DNA from: JBBSHS01 sp038232515
GTDB lineage: Bacteria > Actinomycetota > Acidimicrobiia > Acidimicrobiales > JAUJNH01
Assembly (NCBI GenBank): GCA_038232515.1
Contig: JBBSHS010000027.1
Coordinates: forward strand, 1-28,630
DNA: 28,630 nt
Direction: 5' to 3'
A program made the position numbers and the translations under genes. Below the pieces are notes generated by a model that was not told where the DNA came from, ran no database searches, and saw nothing but the letters and a program-made list of their open reading frames with translations. This document shows, one piece after another, positions 17,346 to 25,675 of the stretch. Positions within the stretch are counted from its first letter, which is position 1; each line of letters starts with the position of its first letter.

Positions 17346-18881
17346 ATGGGGCGGGTGGTGGCCACCGCCATCGTCGACGCCGATGGTGTGGCCGCCGTCC
17401 TCGAGCCCTGGGACGGCTTCGTACGAGAGCGGCCGACCGGAGACGGAGCCGGCTGCTTCGAGTCTGACATCGGCCCCATGGAGTCCTACCGGCGCACGGT
17501 CACCGTCGAACCGGCCCCGGACGGGCGGTCGAGCGTCACCCAGGTCGTCGACTACCGCCTGGCCCTTCCCTTCGTCGGTTTCCTGTACGCCCTGCCCATC
17601 CGGAGCCAGCTGAAGCACATCCCGCTCCGGCGGGGCCGCCCACCGTGGTGGGCCCCGCCCGACGCCCTGGACGCCACCGTGGCCCGGGCGCTGTGCGCCC
17701 TCGCCGTGATCTCCATGGCTGCGGGGTACCTGGGCACCCTCATCACCCAGACCATGGCCTTTGCCGGCGCTGAGTTCGCCGTGGGCACCGCCGGACAGAG
17801 CACCGCCCTGGCCGTCGGCCGGGCCGACATCGTGATCGCCATCGCCGTCGCCGCCATCGCCGACCGTATCGGCCGACGGCGCATCCTCCTCGTCGCCACC
17901 GTCCTGGCTGTCGGGCTCAGCGCCGCCGCCTCACTCTCGCCGTCACTGACCGCGCTGGTTCTGGTGCAGGTGCCGGCCCGGGGCTTGACGGCAGGCGCCA
18001 TCATCGTCGTGTCGATCCTCGCCATCGAGGTGGTCCCGTCACGGTCGAGGGCCTACGCCCTGTCCATCCTCTTCATGGCTGGGGCCTTCGGGGCCGGGCA
18101 GTGCGTCATGTCCCTGCCTCTGGCCGACCTGGGCCTGCGGGGCTGGCGGCTCAGCTACGTGCTGCCGCTGGTCTACCTGCCCTTGGTCGTCCGCGCCGCC
18201 CGCCACCTGCCCGAGAGCCGGCGCTTCAAGGCCCGCAACGCCGCCGTCCGCCTCGGTGGCCACGGTCGTCGCCTCCTGCTGCTGGGCTCGGCCGGGTTCC
18301 TCATCCAGATGTTCGCCACGCCGGCAGGCCAGCTCCAGAACACCTTCCTACGGGACGAGCGGGGGTTCAGCGCCACCCGCATCGCCCTGTTCACCCTGTT
18401 GACCAGCACGCCGGGCGGCATCGGCGTCGTCGTCGGCGGCAGGCTGGCCGACGTGCGGGGCCGGCGCCTGGTGGGGGCCGTCTCCGTGATAGGGGGGACC
18501 CTGTTCACCGCCGTGCAGTTCGTGAGCCGGGGCTGGTCGCTGTGGGCGTGGTCGACCATGGGCTCGATCCTGGCTGGGGCCGGTGTCCCCGCCCTGGCCG
18601 TCTACGGCCCCGAGCTGTTCCCCACCGGCGTGCGGGGCAAGGCCAACGGCATCCTCACCGCCGCAGCCCGGGCCGGGGCCGTGACCGGGCTCCTGACCGC
18701 CGGCCTGCTCAGCGGGGCTGTGGGCCAGCTCGGTCGCTCGCTGTTCATCCTGTCGGCGGCCCCGCTGGCCGTCGCCGTGCTCATCCTGGTGGCCTATCCC
18801 GAGACGGCCGGCGTCGAGTTGGAGCACCTGAACCCCGAAGACGACGCAGACCCGCCGTTGGGCGGGTCTGCGTCGATATGA
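17346..18881 (+). CDS. MFS transporter with a shortened SRPBCC-like N-terminal region
   Basis: The 511-residue protein has about 100 N-terminal residues that end like an SRPBCC domain (YRRTVTVEPAPDGRSSVTQVV then DYRLALPFVGFLYALPIRS). After that, residues 110-495 form a major facilitator superfamily carrier with about twelve hydrophobic helices. The MFS signature loops are visible: AIADRIGRRRILL between helices 2 and 3, and GGRLADVRGRRLVG between helices 8 and 9. A PELFPTGVRGKANG segment resembles sugar/metabolite porters. The substrate cannot be told. The ATG at 17346 is the first start after an in-frame stop, and the SRPBCC-like part is too short for a full domain. The gene ends in a strong hairpin and is convergent with the LPxTG gene. 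Confidence 0.85.
   Translation: MGRVVATAIVDADGVAAVLEPWDGFVRERPTGDGAGCFESDIGPMESYRRTVTVEPAPDGRSSVTQVVDYRLALPFVGFLYALPIRSQLKHIPLRRGRPPWWAPPDALDATVARALCALAVISMAAGYLGTLITQTMAFAGAEFAVGTAGQSTALAVGRADIVIAIAVAAIADRIGRRRILLVATVLAVGLSAAASLSPSLTALVLVQVPARGLTAGAIIVVSILAIEVVPSRSRAYALSILFMAGAFGAGQCVMSLPLADLGLRGWRLSYVLPLVYLPLVVRAARHLPESRRFKARNAAVRLGGHGRRLLLLGSAGFLIQMFATPAGQLQNTFLRDERGFSATRIALFTLLTSTPGGIGVVVGGRLADVRGRRLVGAVSVIGGTLFTAVQFVSRGWSLWAWSTMGSILAGAGVPALAVYGPELFPTGVRGKANGILTAAARAGAVTGLLTAGLLSGAVGQLGRSLFILSAAPLAVAVLILVAYPETAGVELEHLNPEDDADPPLGGSASI
18843..18874. terminator. 14-bp-stem hairpin within the end of the MFS gene
   Basis: gacgcagacccgcc (18843-18856) and ggcgggtctgcgtc (18861-18874) pair perfectly around a gttg loop. 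The hairpin lies in the last codons of the MFS gene and just before its stop at 18879-18881, 30 bases from the end of the convergent LPxTG gene. It would form in either transcript. No T-tract is present. Confidence 0.7.
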
Positions 18882-18903
18882 ACGCCTGCGGTACGGCTAC
18901 GGC

Positions 18904-20652
18904 CTACTCGGTGGAGCGGGCCACCCGGCGGCGGACCTGGTCGACCACCACGAAACCGAGGAGCCCCAGACCGCTCAGCCACAGGTAGATGACGTTGGTC
19001 CCACCCGTCCTGGGCAAGGGCCCCTGCGCCGCACCCGCGCCCACTCTCGGGGCGGTGAGCACCAGGCGGCCGGGGACGGCGAGATTGATCACGGCGTTGG
19101 AACCGCCGGCGGCGCCCACCGCACAGGTTCCGACGACGTCCAGCGTGTCAACGAACGTACCGGTCCCCGAGCTGGGGTCGATGTTGACCATGATCTTGGC
19201 CTGGCCCGTGCCCCCCGGTGGTATGTCCCCGGTATTGGTGAACACGACGGTGACGATGTTATTGGCCGGATTTTGGGGGTCGGTGGTGATCGGACTGATC
19301 GACGCCGCCTGCGGGATCGTCTGGCCCACGGTGAACCGGATGCCCTTGGGCGCCGAGATCACGTCGGTGAACCTGACGTTCCTCAGGATGCAGGCGTTGG
19401 GGTTGGGGGCACCCAGGGTGTAGACGAAGTTCTGGCCGGCGGTAACCGGGTCGGGCGTGGCCGTCTTGGTCGGGTGCAACGAGCAGGCGATGCCACCGTC
19501 CGGCACCCGGGCGGTGGCCTCCAGGTGGCCGAGGAACACATCGGCCGCTTGCAGGCCGGGCACGGCGTTGAGCACGGTGAGGTGGACGATGTTGGCCGAC
19601 GCCGCCGCGGTGGTGCCGTTGGCGGCCACGCTTGACGTTCCCGGCCCACCGATCTGCAGGCGCAGCAGCCCGTTGAGCGCCCCGTTGCCCAGAGTGGCGG
19701 TGTCGAAGCCGTTCGGGCCGACGATGTCGCTCAGCTTGATGACGATGGGAACCGCCCCGGCCAGGGTGATGGTGGCCACGGTGGCGCCGCCGCTCTGGCC
19801 CGGTGTGGGGCCGAAGCTGGTGAACGCCCCACCGGGAACCCCGGTGGCGGCCGCCTCCAAGGCGAACTGGCCGAGGGTGAGGCTGATGGTGGCGAGCGAT
19901 GGGACACCGGCCACTCCGACTCCGATGTTGACGGGCGCCAGCACCTGGGTGTTCATGCTGGCCAGGCCGAAGGCGTTGCCCAGCTGGACGCCGGCCTTGT
20001 TGGTCTGGGGCACCAACCGGGTGCTGGAGATGTTCTTCGACACCCCCGACGACTGGACCAGACCGAGGACGCTGAGGTTGGTGGCGTCGGCCTCGGCGTC
20101 GGTGAGGTTGCCGCCCAGGAAGCACTGGTTGCTCGACAGGTAGTTGGCGTGGGCCGTGCTGTGCAGCAGGGTGGCCGAAGCCAACGGCGCCAGGTTGACG
20201 GGGACGCTGGCCATGTCCGTGCTGGGCGGTGGAGCCTCGGCCGCAGCCAGGGCGGTCAGGTTGATGTTCCCGCCGGTGGTGGGCGGTGCCACCAGGCCGG
20301 CGCTCACCGCTGAGGCGTTGGCGTCAGCCTTGTTGGTGGAGAACCCCCCAGTCTTGGTGCGGTTGATGGGGAGCCCGTAGGTGTTGTTGACCGGGCCCAG
20401 CCCCTTGGAGGCGACCAGCGCGTTGGCCGGGGCCACGTCGGCCTTGGCCACCTGGGTGGTGCCCAGGGTGACGGCCCCGACGTGGGCCAGGGAGCCGGCT
20501 CCGTAGCCGGCGAAGTCAGCCTGTTCGAAGGGCACCGGAGCGGCCGCGCCCGCCGGTGCGGCCACGAAGGCAGGGGCCACCAGGGCCAGCAACCCCCCAA
20601 CGGAGACGACGGCGACCCGTCGGCGCCAAGCGGATGTCGATCGGTTGGGCAT
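18904..20652 (-). CDS. Secreted LPxTG-type surface protein, choice-of-anchor-like
   Basis: The 582-residue product has a signal peptide (basic start, hydrophobic core, likely cleavage after PAGAAA near residue 38). A long Ala/Thr/Val-rich extracellular region follows. A DUF11-like domain lies at about residues 395-525 (TKTATPDPVTAGQNFVYTLG, FTNTGDIPPGGTGQAKI). The C-terminus has a sorting signal: LPRTGG at about residue 546, a hydrophobic helix and an RRRVARSTE tail. This is the arrangement that sortases attach to the wall. No sortase gene is in the window. I prefer the ATG at 20652, with gggag five bases upstream, over the GTG at 20658. The middle region resembles actinobacterial choice-of-anchor proteins of unknown function. 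Confidence 0.85.
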   Translation of the reverse strand: MPNRSTSAWRRRVAVVSVGGLLALVAPAFVAAPAGAAAPVPFEQADFAGYGAGSLAHVGAVTLGTTQVAKADVAPANALVASKGLGPVNNTYGLPINRTKTGGFSTNKADANASAVSAGLVAPPTTGGNINLTALAAAEAPPPSTDMASVPVNLAPLASATLLHSTAHANYLSSNQCFLGGNLTDAEADATNLSVLGLVQSSGVSKNISSTRLVPQTNKAGVQLGNAFGLASMNTQVLAPVNIGVGVAGVPSLATISLTLGQFALEAAATGVPGGAFTSFGPTPGQSGGATVATITLAGAVPIVIKLSDIVGPNGFDTATLGNGALNGLLRLQIGGPGTSSVAANGTTAAASANIVHLTVLNAVPGLQAADVFLGHLEATARVPDGGIACSLHPTKTATPDPVTAGQNFVYTLGAPNPNACILRNVRFTDVISAPKGIRFTVGQTIPQAASISPITTDPQNPANNIVTVVFTNTGDIPPGGTGQAKIMVNIDPSSGTGTFVDTLDVVGTCAVGAAGGSNAVINLAVPGRLVLTAPRVGAGAAQGPLPRTGGTNVIYLWLSGLGLLGFVVVDQVRRRVARSTE

Positions 20653-20672
20653 CGTCACTCCCTGATTCGTAA

Positions 20673-20684
20673 TGTCGTACGACA
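20673..20684. promoter_or_regulatory. 12-bp perfect palindrome upstream of the LPxTG gene
   Basis: tgtcgtacgaca is its own reverse complement and is followed by a third half-site (tgtc at 20687-20690). It lies 21 bases upstream of the ATG on the minus strand, in the expected core promoter or 5' leader. The form resembles operators of TetR-type repressors. The regulator is not identified. Confidence 0.5.
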
Positions 20685-20757
20685 GATGTCTGCCTGATGA
20701 GAACGGTCGAGCCGGCCGATACTGGCGAGACGGCGCGACCGCTTGTGCGGCATTGTG

Positions 20758-21328
20758 TCAGAACTTGGCGACCAGGTGTGCCATCCACGCCGACACAGCC
20801 TCTGCCACCGGGCCGTCCTGGCGGCGAAGTCCGTGGTCAGCGCCTTGCAACCACACATGGGACACCGTCTCGGGAATCACTGCGGTGGCGCCCTGAAGCT
20901 CCGCTGGCGCGGCAAACGCGTCCTTCGTCCCCGAGACGAACAGACAGGGGACGTGCACCGAGGGGAGAATGGGCTGTCCTGGCCCGGTCAGGTCGGCCCG
21001 GCGGGTGCAGTGGATAGCTGACCAGCACCAGACCGGCCGCCGGCCAGCCATCGCTCACCGCCATGGAGCACATCCGGCCGCCCATCGAGCGGCCACCCAG
21101 CACCACCCGCCCGGCCGGCACACCGGCCCTGGCGGCCAGGGCGTCGGCGGCGTCGACGACGGACCGGATGAGACGGGGTGCCGCCGTCGTGCGGGGCAGA
21201 TCGATGCGCTCCACCGCCACGCCGAGGGCGGCCACCGCCTGGTCGATGGCCACCAACTGGCTGTGGTCCCTGTGGGCACTGGCCCCCGGCGTGAGGAGCA
21301 GGGCAGCGACCGGTGACCGGGGGCTCAT
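20758..21328 (-). pseudogene. Alpha/beta hydrolase gene with a frameshift
   Basis: The gene starts at ATG 21328 (MSPRSPVAALLLTPGASAHRDH) and runs in one frame through the nucleophile elbow GGRSMGG to SYPLHPPG. It then continues in another frame with PCLFVSGTKDAFAAPAEL and GADHGLRRQDGPVAEAV to a stop at 20758. The two parts join near 20994-21004 and need a net +1 or -2 base change to be read through. Together they form a roughly 190-residue enzyme of the small dienelactone-hydrolase-like group with Ser, Asp and His all present. The intact triad suggests recent damage or a sequencing error. In one frame alone the protein would lose its Asp and His. Confidence 0.8.
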
Positions 21329-21348
21329 GGACCGGCTTGCGGGGCCCG

Positions 21349-22053
21349 TCAGGGCTCGATCCGTAGCAGCAGGCGCCGGGCCTCGGACAGCTCGGCGATG
21401 CGCTGACCGGCCTCGACCGGATTTCCCCCGACATCGGGATGGGCGGCCCGCACGAGGTCGCGGTAGCGGGTCTGCACGGCCACCCGACCGGGCTCCTCGT
21501 GGGCGGCGAAGCCCAGCACGTCGAGTGCCCAGCCTTCGCCGATGTTGGGAAGCCGCCAGGACCGGTAGGCGGCCTCGTCGCCGGTCAGGTAGGAGATGAG
21601 CCGTGGGCCGGGGCCACCATCCCAGCGGGTGGCCCGGCGCAGCAGCCGGAAGACCTCGGAGCGGGCCCGGTAGGTCAGTCGGGCGGCGGCGTAGGCGGCT
21701 CCCAGTACCTGGGGCATCGGATGCTCCTTGTCTTGCAGCTCGAGGGCCATGTCCTCGCCCTCACCGACCAGCTTGTGACAGCTGCGGTCGAGGCCGACGG
21801 CGTCGACCTGGAACCGGTGGCGAAGCCGGGGCTGAGGGATGCGACGTCCCTGCTCGAGGTCGTCGAGCAGCCGGGCCAGCCCCTCGACGGCCTCGTCGTC
21901 GAGCCGCGGATGGAACGTGGCCGTGATGCCGGCCAACAAGATGCCGCCGAAGCCGGGTGGGGGATCGGTGGGCAGGTAGAGCTGGCCGAGGGCGACGCGC
22001 CGGGTGGGGGCGATGGGCCGTGAGTGGCGGACCTCGAGCTCGGCCAACAGCAC
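21349..22053 (-). CDS. J-domain-containing protein
   Basis: The 234-residue product has an unassigned N-terminal region (residues 1-165). Its C-terminus is J-domain-like: RYRDLVRAAHPDVGGNPVEAGQRIAELSEARRLL contains the HPD tripeptide near residue 206, which stimulates Hsp70 ATPase in DnaJ proteins. There is no Gly/Phe region or zinc finger, so it is not DnaJ itself. The start is GTG 22053 (VLLAELEVRHSR). It ends 20 bases before the hydrolase start on the same strand. The client or role is unknown. Confidence 0.8.
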   Translation of the reverse strand: MLLAELEVRHSRPIAPTRRVALGQLYLPTDPPPGFGGILLAGITATFHPRLDDEAVEGLARLLDDLEQGRRIPQPRLRHRFQVDAVGLDRSCHKLVGEGEDMALELQDKEHPMPQVLGAAYAAARLTYRARSEVFRLLRRATRWDGGPGPRLISYLTGDEAAYRSWRLPNIGEGWALDVLGFAAHEEPGRVAVQTRYRDLVRAAHPDVGGNPVEAGQRIAELSEARRLLLRIEP

Positions 22054-22104
22054 GGCCGGACGCTAACGCCTGAACGGCGCTGCGCCGGGTGCGCCCGACG
22101 GGCC

Positions 22105-22572
22105 TTACCGGCTGCGCTCCCAGGTGGCCCGCAGGCGCCCGGCGCTGCGGGCCGCCCGCTCGAATCGGCCTGACCGGATCAGGGTGGCCACCGCCTCCGC
22201 CCGCCCCACGACCTCGGCGTAGCCGCGCGGCGGCGACGGTGACGGCCCCCTCTCGACGAACGCGACATGAGCGGCCATGAAGGCGTCGACCTGATCAGCG
22301 TCGGGATCACCCTGCTCGATCTCCCAGGCCGCGTCATACAGGTCGAAGGCGGTGACCACCGGCTCCGGCTCGGGCAGGCCGTGGCGCTCGATGTCGAGAA
22401 GATGCCGAATCTGACCGGCGTCGCGGGTGGGCACCACGAGCCCCGTCCCGCTGAGCGTCCCCCGGAAGCCGAGCGCATTGACATTGGCCGTGAAAGCGCG
22501 CCGTCGGTCCGGCGCCAGTCCCTTCAACTCGATCGTGGTGAGTGACCGCGCCCGCCCGTTCATCGGGTTCAT
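22105..22572 (-). CDS. Protein of unknown function (155 residues)
   Basis: The frame from ATG 22572 (MNPMNGRARSLTTIELKGL) to the stop at 22105 encodes a soluble alpha/beta-looking protein without signal peptide or membrane helix. The start could also be the ATG at 22563. The open frame continues upstream to 22758 but there it reads repeat DNA and is arginine/proline-rich, so those codons are unlikely to be used. I recognise no domain. It lies 51 bases upstream of the J-domain gene on the same strand. Confidence 0.6.
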   Translation of the reverse strand: MNPMNGRARSLTTIELKGLAPDRRRAFTANVNALGFRGTLSGTGLVVPTRDAGQIRHLLDIERHGLPEPEPVVTAFDLYDAAWEIEQGDPDADQVDAFMAAHVAFVERGPSPSPPRGYAEVVGRAEAVATLIRSGRFERAARSAGRLRATWERSR

Positions 22573-22654
22573 CGCCGCCGAGCGTATTCCGCCGAGGACG
22601 CCCCGCCGGCCGGGGGGCGCGTGCGGAGTACTGGGCCTTCGCCGGGCCAGGTTT

Positions 22655-22699
22655 GCCGGCGGAGCCGGCCGGGGGGTGTGGGGGCCTTGCCCCCCACAG
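22655..22699. repeat. Dispersed intergenic repeat, copy B
   Basis: It aligns with 11297-11339 at 36 of 45 columns by hand. An exact hairpin (22677-22684 with 22691-22698, loop ccttgc) lies within it, which copy A keeps only partly. Confidence 0.55.
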
Positions 22700-22814
22700 G
22701 TTCGCCGCCGGCTTTGCCGAAGGCGAACAAGAGAGTGGCGAGCGAAGCGAGCACCCAAAGGCCTGAAAGCATTTCCGCCGCAGGCGGCCGAGCCGAGCGC
22801 AGCGAGCGAAGGCC

Positions 22815-22884
22815 GCCGAGGACGGCCCGCCGAGGACGGCCCGCCGAGGACGGCCCGCCGAGGACGGCCCGCCGAGGACGGCGG
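22815..22884. repeat. 14-bp tandem repeat, about 4.8 copies
   Basis: The unit gccgaggacggccc is repeated exactly at 22815, 22829, 22843 and 22857, with a nearly full fifth copy to 22884. The array ends directly against the stop codon of the mannosyltransferase-like gene (22885). The unit length is not a multiple of three. Confidence 0.9.
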
Positions 22885-24018
22885 CTACGGCACGTAGTAG
22901 CCAAGGAAGGCAAGGGTGGCGTAGGTGCCCATGGCCAGACCGGACAGGGCCGGGACCCACCGGCTGGCCCGGCGGCCACGACTGATCACCGCGACGGCGA
23001 CGACTAGCACGACCGAGCCCCAGGCATAGCGCTCGAGGCTTCCCAGGTGCTGGGCGGCCAGCGCCACCACCACGGTGACGACGCCGAGGGTGGCCAGGCT
23101 GGGGGGCAGGGCCCTGACGGTGGGCACGAGCAGGGCGACAAGGAGCACGACCCACACGTAGTGGGCGTCGGTGCCGACGTGACCGGTGGCGACGCCGGAG
23201 ACGGACCTGGCCACGGTGGCCACCGGGTCGACGGTGCGGCCCCGCAGCCCCGCCACCTGCTGGACGCGGAAAGGCAGGTACCAGTCGCCGTAGACGTGCT
23301 GCACCCACAGGAGGTAGGCGGCGGCGCCGACGGCCGGGGCGGCGACGGCGCCGGCCCGGGCCACCAGCTCCCTGAACCGCACCCCACGAACCCCCCGAAG
23401 GCCCTCGACGAGGACGGGCAGCCCCAGGAGCAGACCGGTGGGTCGGGCCAGCCCGCACACCAGGCCGAACAGCGCCGCCCACCACCACTGTTGCCGGCGC
23501 AGGCACAGCAGGGCGAGTACCAGAGCGGCCAGCGCCAGCGCCTCGGTGTAGCCCATGACCAGGACGAAGGCCGGTGGCGCCAAGGCGATAAGGGTGGCTG
23601 CCCGCCGGGCGGTGGCTCCGTCGCCGGTCTCATGGAGCGTGAGCCGGTGCACGGCGGCCCCCAGGCCGAGCGCAGGAAGGTTGCCGAGCAGCAGCAGGGC
23701 GGCGCTGACACCGGTGACCGCTCCTACGGCCCGGGCCAGCAGGGGCAGGAGGGGGAAGAAGCGCAGCGTCTCCAGGCCGGTCCGGGGTCGCCGGGCGATG
23801 GTGCCGGCGTAGCCGTGGCGAGCCAGGCTCTCGTACCAGTCGGCGTCCCAGCCGAGGAGGCCCCGGCGCCCGAACCGGGCGGTGTAGGGAAGCTGCAGTC
23901 CGGTGTGGTGGCGTACGAACCAGACGGCCACCAGGGCCAGTGCCACCAGCGCCCGTGCCACCAGCCAACCGGGCAGCGCCGCCTGCACATCGACCCGCCA
24001 GCGGCGGGTCGGGCTCAT
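22885..24018 (-). CDS. PIG-V-like membrane mannosyltransferase (GT-C fold)
   Basis: The 377-residue integral membrane protein has about ten hydrophobic segments. Near the N-terminus is the motif WDADWYESLARHGY (about residues 57-70), followed by RFFPLLPLLARA. Both are typical of PIG-V/Mannosyl_trans2 relatives, where the acidic residues after the first helix form the active site. Such enzymes use polyprenyl-phosphate sugars on the outer side of the membrane. The bacterial acceptor is unknown. The start is ATG 24018. It lies 37 bases downstream of a second GT-C gene, so the pair is probably one operon for a cell-surface glycan or glycoprotein. Confidence 0.8.
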   Translation of the reverse strand: MSPTRRWRVDVQAALPGWLVARALVALALVAVWFVRHHTGLQLPYTARFGRRGLLGWDADWYESLARHGYAGTIARRPRTGLETLRFFPLLPLLARAVGAVTGVSAALLLLGNLPALGLGAAVHRLTLHETGDGATARRAATLIALAPPAFVLVMGYTEALALAALVLALLCLRRQQWWWAALFGLVCGLARPTGLLLGLPVLVEGLRGVRGVRFRELVARAGAVAAPAVGAAAYLLWVQHVYGDWYLPFRVQQVAGLRGRTVDPVATVARSVSGVATGHVGTDAHYVWVVLLVALLVPTVRALPPSLATLGVVTVVVALAAQHLGSLERYAWGSVVLVVAVAVISRGRRASRWVPALSGLAMGTYATLAFLGYYVP

Positions 24019-24055
24019 GACCGTGGGCGCCGGGAGCCGCTCGGAGTCCGGTCGC

Positions 24056-25675
24056 TCACGGGCGCGACGGCACGTCGACCATCGTCGAGCCGCCGGCCGG
24101 GAAGGCGACCAGCGCCCCGTTCTCGGCGTAGGTGCCGGGCTTGGCCGCCACTACCTGGTGGCCGGCGGGGCGCAGGGCCGCCATCCGCGCCTGGACCTCG
24201 GTGCAGGTCCGGGCGGCGGTGCGATAGCCGGAGCTGGTCACCAACCACACGGCGTGATCGGGACCGGCCCGGTCCACCAGGGCCTGGGCGAAGGCTGCGG
24301 GTGAGGCGGCGTCACTGACCTGCTGGTAGTCCACCCAGTCGACGAACCGGGGGCCGGCCAGGCGGGGGAAGGTGAGCTGGGGCAGAGCGTCGCCCAGGAG
24401 CCGGTTGGTGTCGGGAGCGATCTGGTCGGGGCAGTAACCGACTACGTCACCGGGTCGGGCCGCGGCCTTGAGGTACCGGGCCAGCACCCCGGCCTCCGTG
24501 CGCTTGACGTGGGCCAGGTGGAAGGAGATGCCGAGCCCCAGGAGGCTCACGGCGGCGAGAACGGCCACACGGGCCCACAGACCGGGGAGGGCGGCGACGC
24601 CCAGGCCACACAGGACGATGAACAGGGGCAGCACCACGGACGTGTACCGGCCGACAAAGGCGGACCGGGTCACCAGGCCGGCCACCATGGCCAAGGCCGG
24701 CGTCAACAGGAACACGGCCATCAACGGCCAGGCCGTGGCGTGGCCGCGCACCTCCAACTCGACCCGGCCATGATCCGAGGCCCGGCCGAACAGGCCGAGC
24801 AGCAGTAGCACCGACAGCAGGAGGGCGAGCAGCTTGGGCCCGTCGGCTCCACCCCCGGAGAACTGGGTGATCAGCTCTATGAAGGCGGAGGGAGCAGCCG
24901 GTACGGCCCACGGCGTGCCGGTGTGCCCGGCCTGGAAGAGGAACGTCGGCACCCAGGGCAGCCACAGCAGGCCTCCCACTGCCAATGCCCCGACCACCCG
25001 CCAGGCCGACCGGCGTGCCGCCACCGAACCGGAGCTCCGAAGCGCCCTGACCAACATGACCAGACCGACGGCGGCAACCAGGTACGTGCCCCAATAGTGG
25101 GTGTACAGCGCGGCGGCGGCGGCCAACGCCACCAGCGCCAGGCGGCCCCATGTCGGACGCTCCAGGGCGGCGACCACGGCCAGCAGGCCGAGGGCGGCTT
25201 CGAGGGCCACCAGCGCGTACATCCGGTTCTCGGTGGCATAGCGCACGGCAAAGGGGTTGGTGGCCAGCAGGATGACCGCGGGCCAGGCCGCCCCCGGATG
25301 ACCCAGGCGCCTGGCCGCCAGCCACACGGTCGGCAGGGTGAGGGCCGATGCCAGGCCGGACAGCGAGCGCACGGCCACGTCGCTGGTGCCAAACACCGAC
25401 ATCCAGGCGTGCAGGACCATGTAGTAGAGGGGCGGGGCGCCGTCGTGGCGCAGGGCGCCGGGGATGCGGCCGATGGGCAGCCGGGAGATGTTGACGGTCA
25501 GCGCCTCGTCCAGCCACAGGTCCGATCGTGCCCACACCCGTAGCACCAGTCCGGCGGCGACCACGAGGGCGGCGACGACGGCCAGGGCCAGGCGGGGGCC
25601 GGACCGCCAGCCCGGCTGGTGGCTTGGGTTGTCGCCCTCATCGGTCAGGGGCGGTCGGCTGGCAGTTAGCGTCAC
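24056..25675 (-). CDS. GT39/ArnT-like membrane glycosyltransferase (GT-C fold)
   Basis: The 539-residue protein has a first helix at about residues 28-47. The acidic loop SDLWLDEALTVNISRLPIG follows, then HDGAPPLYYMVLHAWM and about ten more helices. This is the pattern of PMT_2/ArnT-like transferases that use lipid-linked sugars. A C-terminal extracytoplasmic domain of about 130 residues (GDVVGYCPDQIAPDTNRLL and VWLVTSSGY) follows the membrane part. The start is GTG 25675. It is divergent from glpX over 127 bases and just upstream of the PIG-V-like gene. The sugar and acceptor are not known. Confidence 0.8.
   Translation of the reverse strand: MTLTASRPPLTDEGDNPSHQPGWRSGPRLALAVVAALVVAAGLVLRVWARSDLWLDEALTVNISRLPIGRIPGALRHDGAPPLYYMVLHAWMSVFGTSDVAVRSLSGLASALTLPTVWLAARRLGHPGAAWPAVILLATNPFAVRYATENRMYALVALEAALGLLAVVAALERPTWGRLALVALAAAAALYTHYWGTYLVAAVGLVMLVRALRSSGSVAARRSAWRVVGALAVGGLLWLPWVPTFLFQAGHTGTPWAVPAAPSAFIELITQFSGGGADGPKLLALLLSVLLLLGLFGRASDHGRVELEVRGHATAWPLMAVFLLTPALAMVAGLVTRSAFVGRYTSVVLPLFIVLCGLGVAALPGLWARVAVLAAVSLLGLGISFHLAHVKRTEAGVLARYLKAAARPGDVVGYCPDQIAPDTNRLLGDALPQLTFPRLAGPRFVDWVDYQQVSDAASPAAFAQALVDRAGPDHAVWLVTSSGYRTAARTCTEVQARMAALRPAGHQVVAAKPGTYAENGALVAFPAGGSTMVDVPSRP

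Larger units (their letters stand above)
22573..22884. repeat. Gene-free repeat block (312 bp)
   Basis: This interval between two minus-strand genes holds no convincing gene. It contains a gccgaggacg...ccggccgggg segment near 22585-22615 and copy B of a dispersed repeat (22655-22699) with an 8-bp hairpin (tgtggggg / cccccaca). It also has several gcgaagcgagc-like short inverted motifs (22737-22810) and a 14-bp tandem array at its right end. It looks like a composite of REP-like intergenic elements. Confidence 0.7.

Noticed and set aside
22815..22884. Possible CRISPR-like array
   Set aside because: The repeats are 14 bp and directly adjacent, without spacers, and no cas genes are present. The same holds for the 18-bp array at 1-126.
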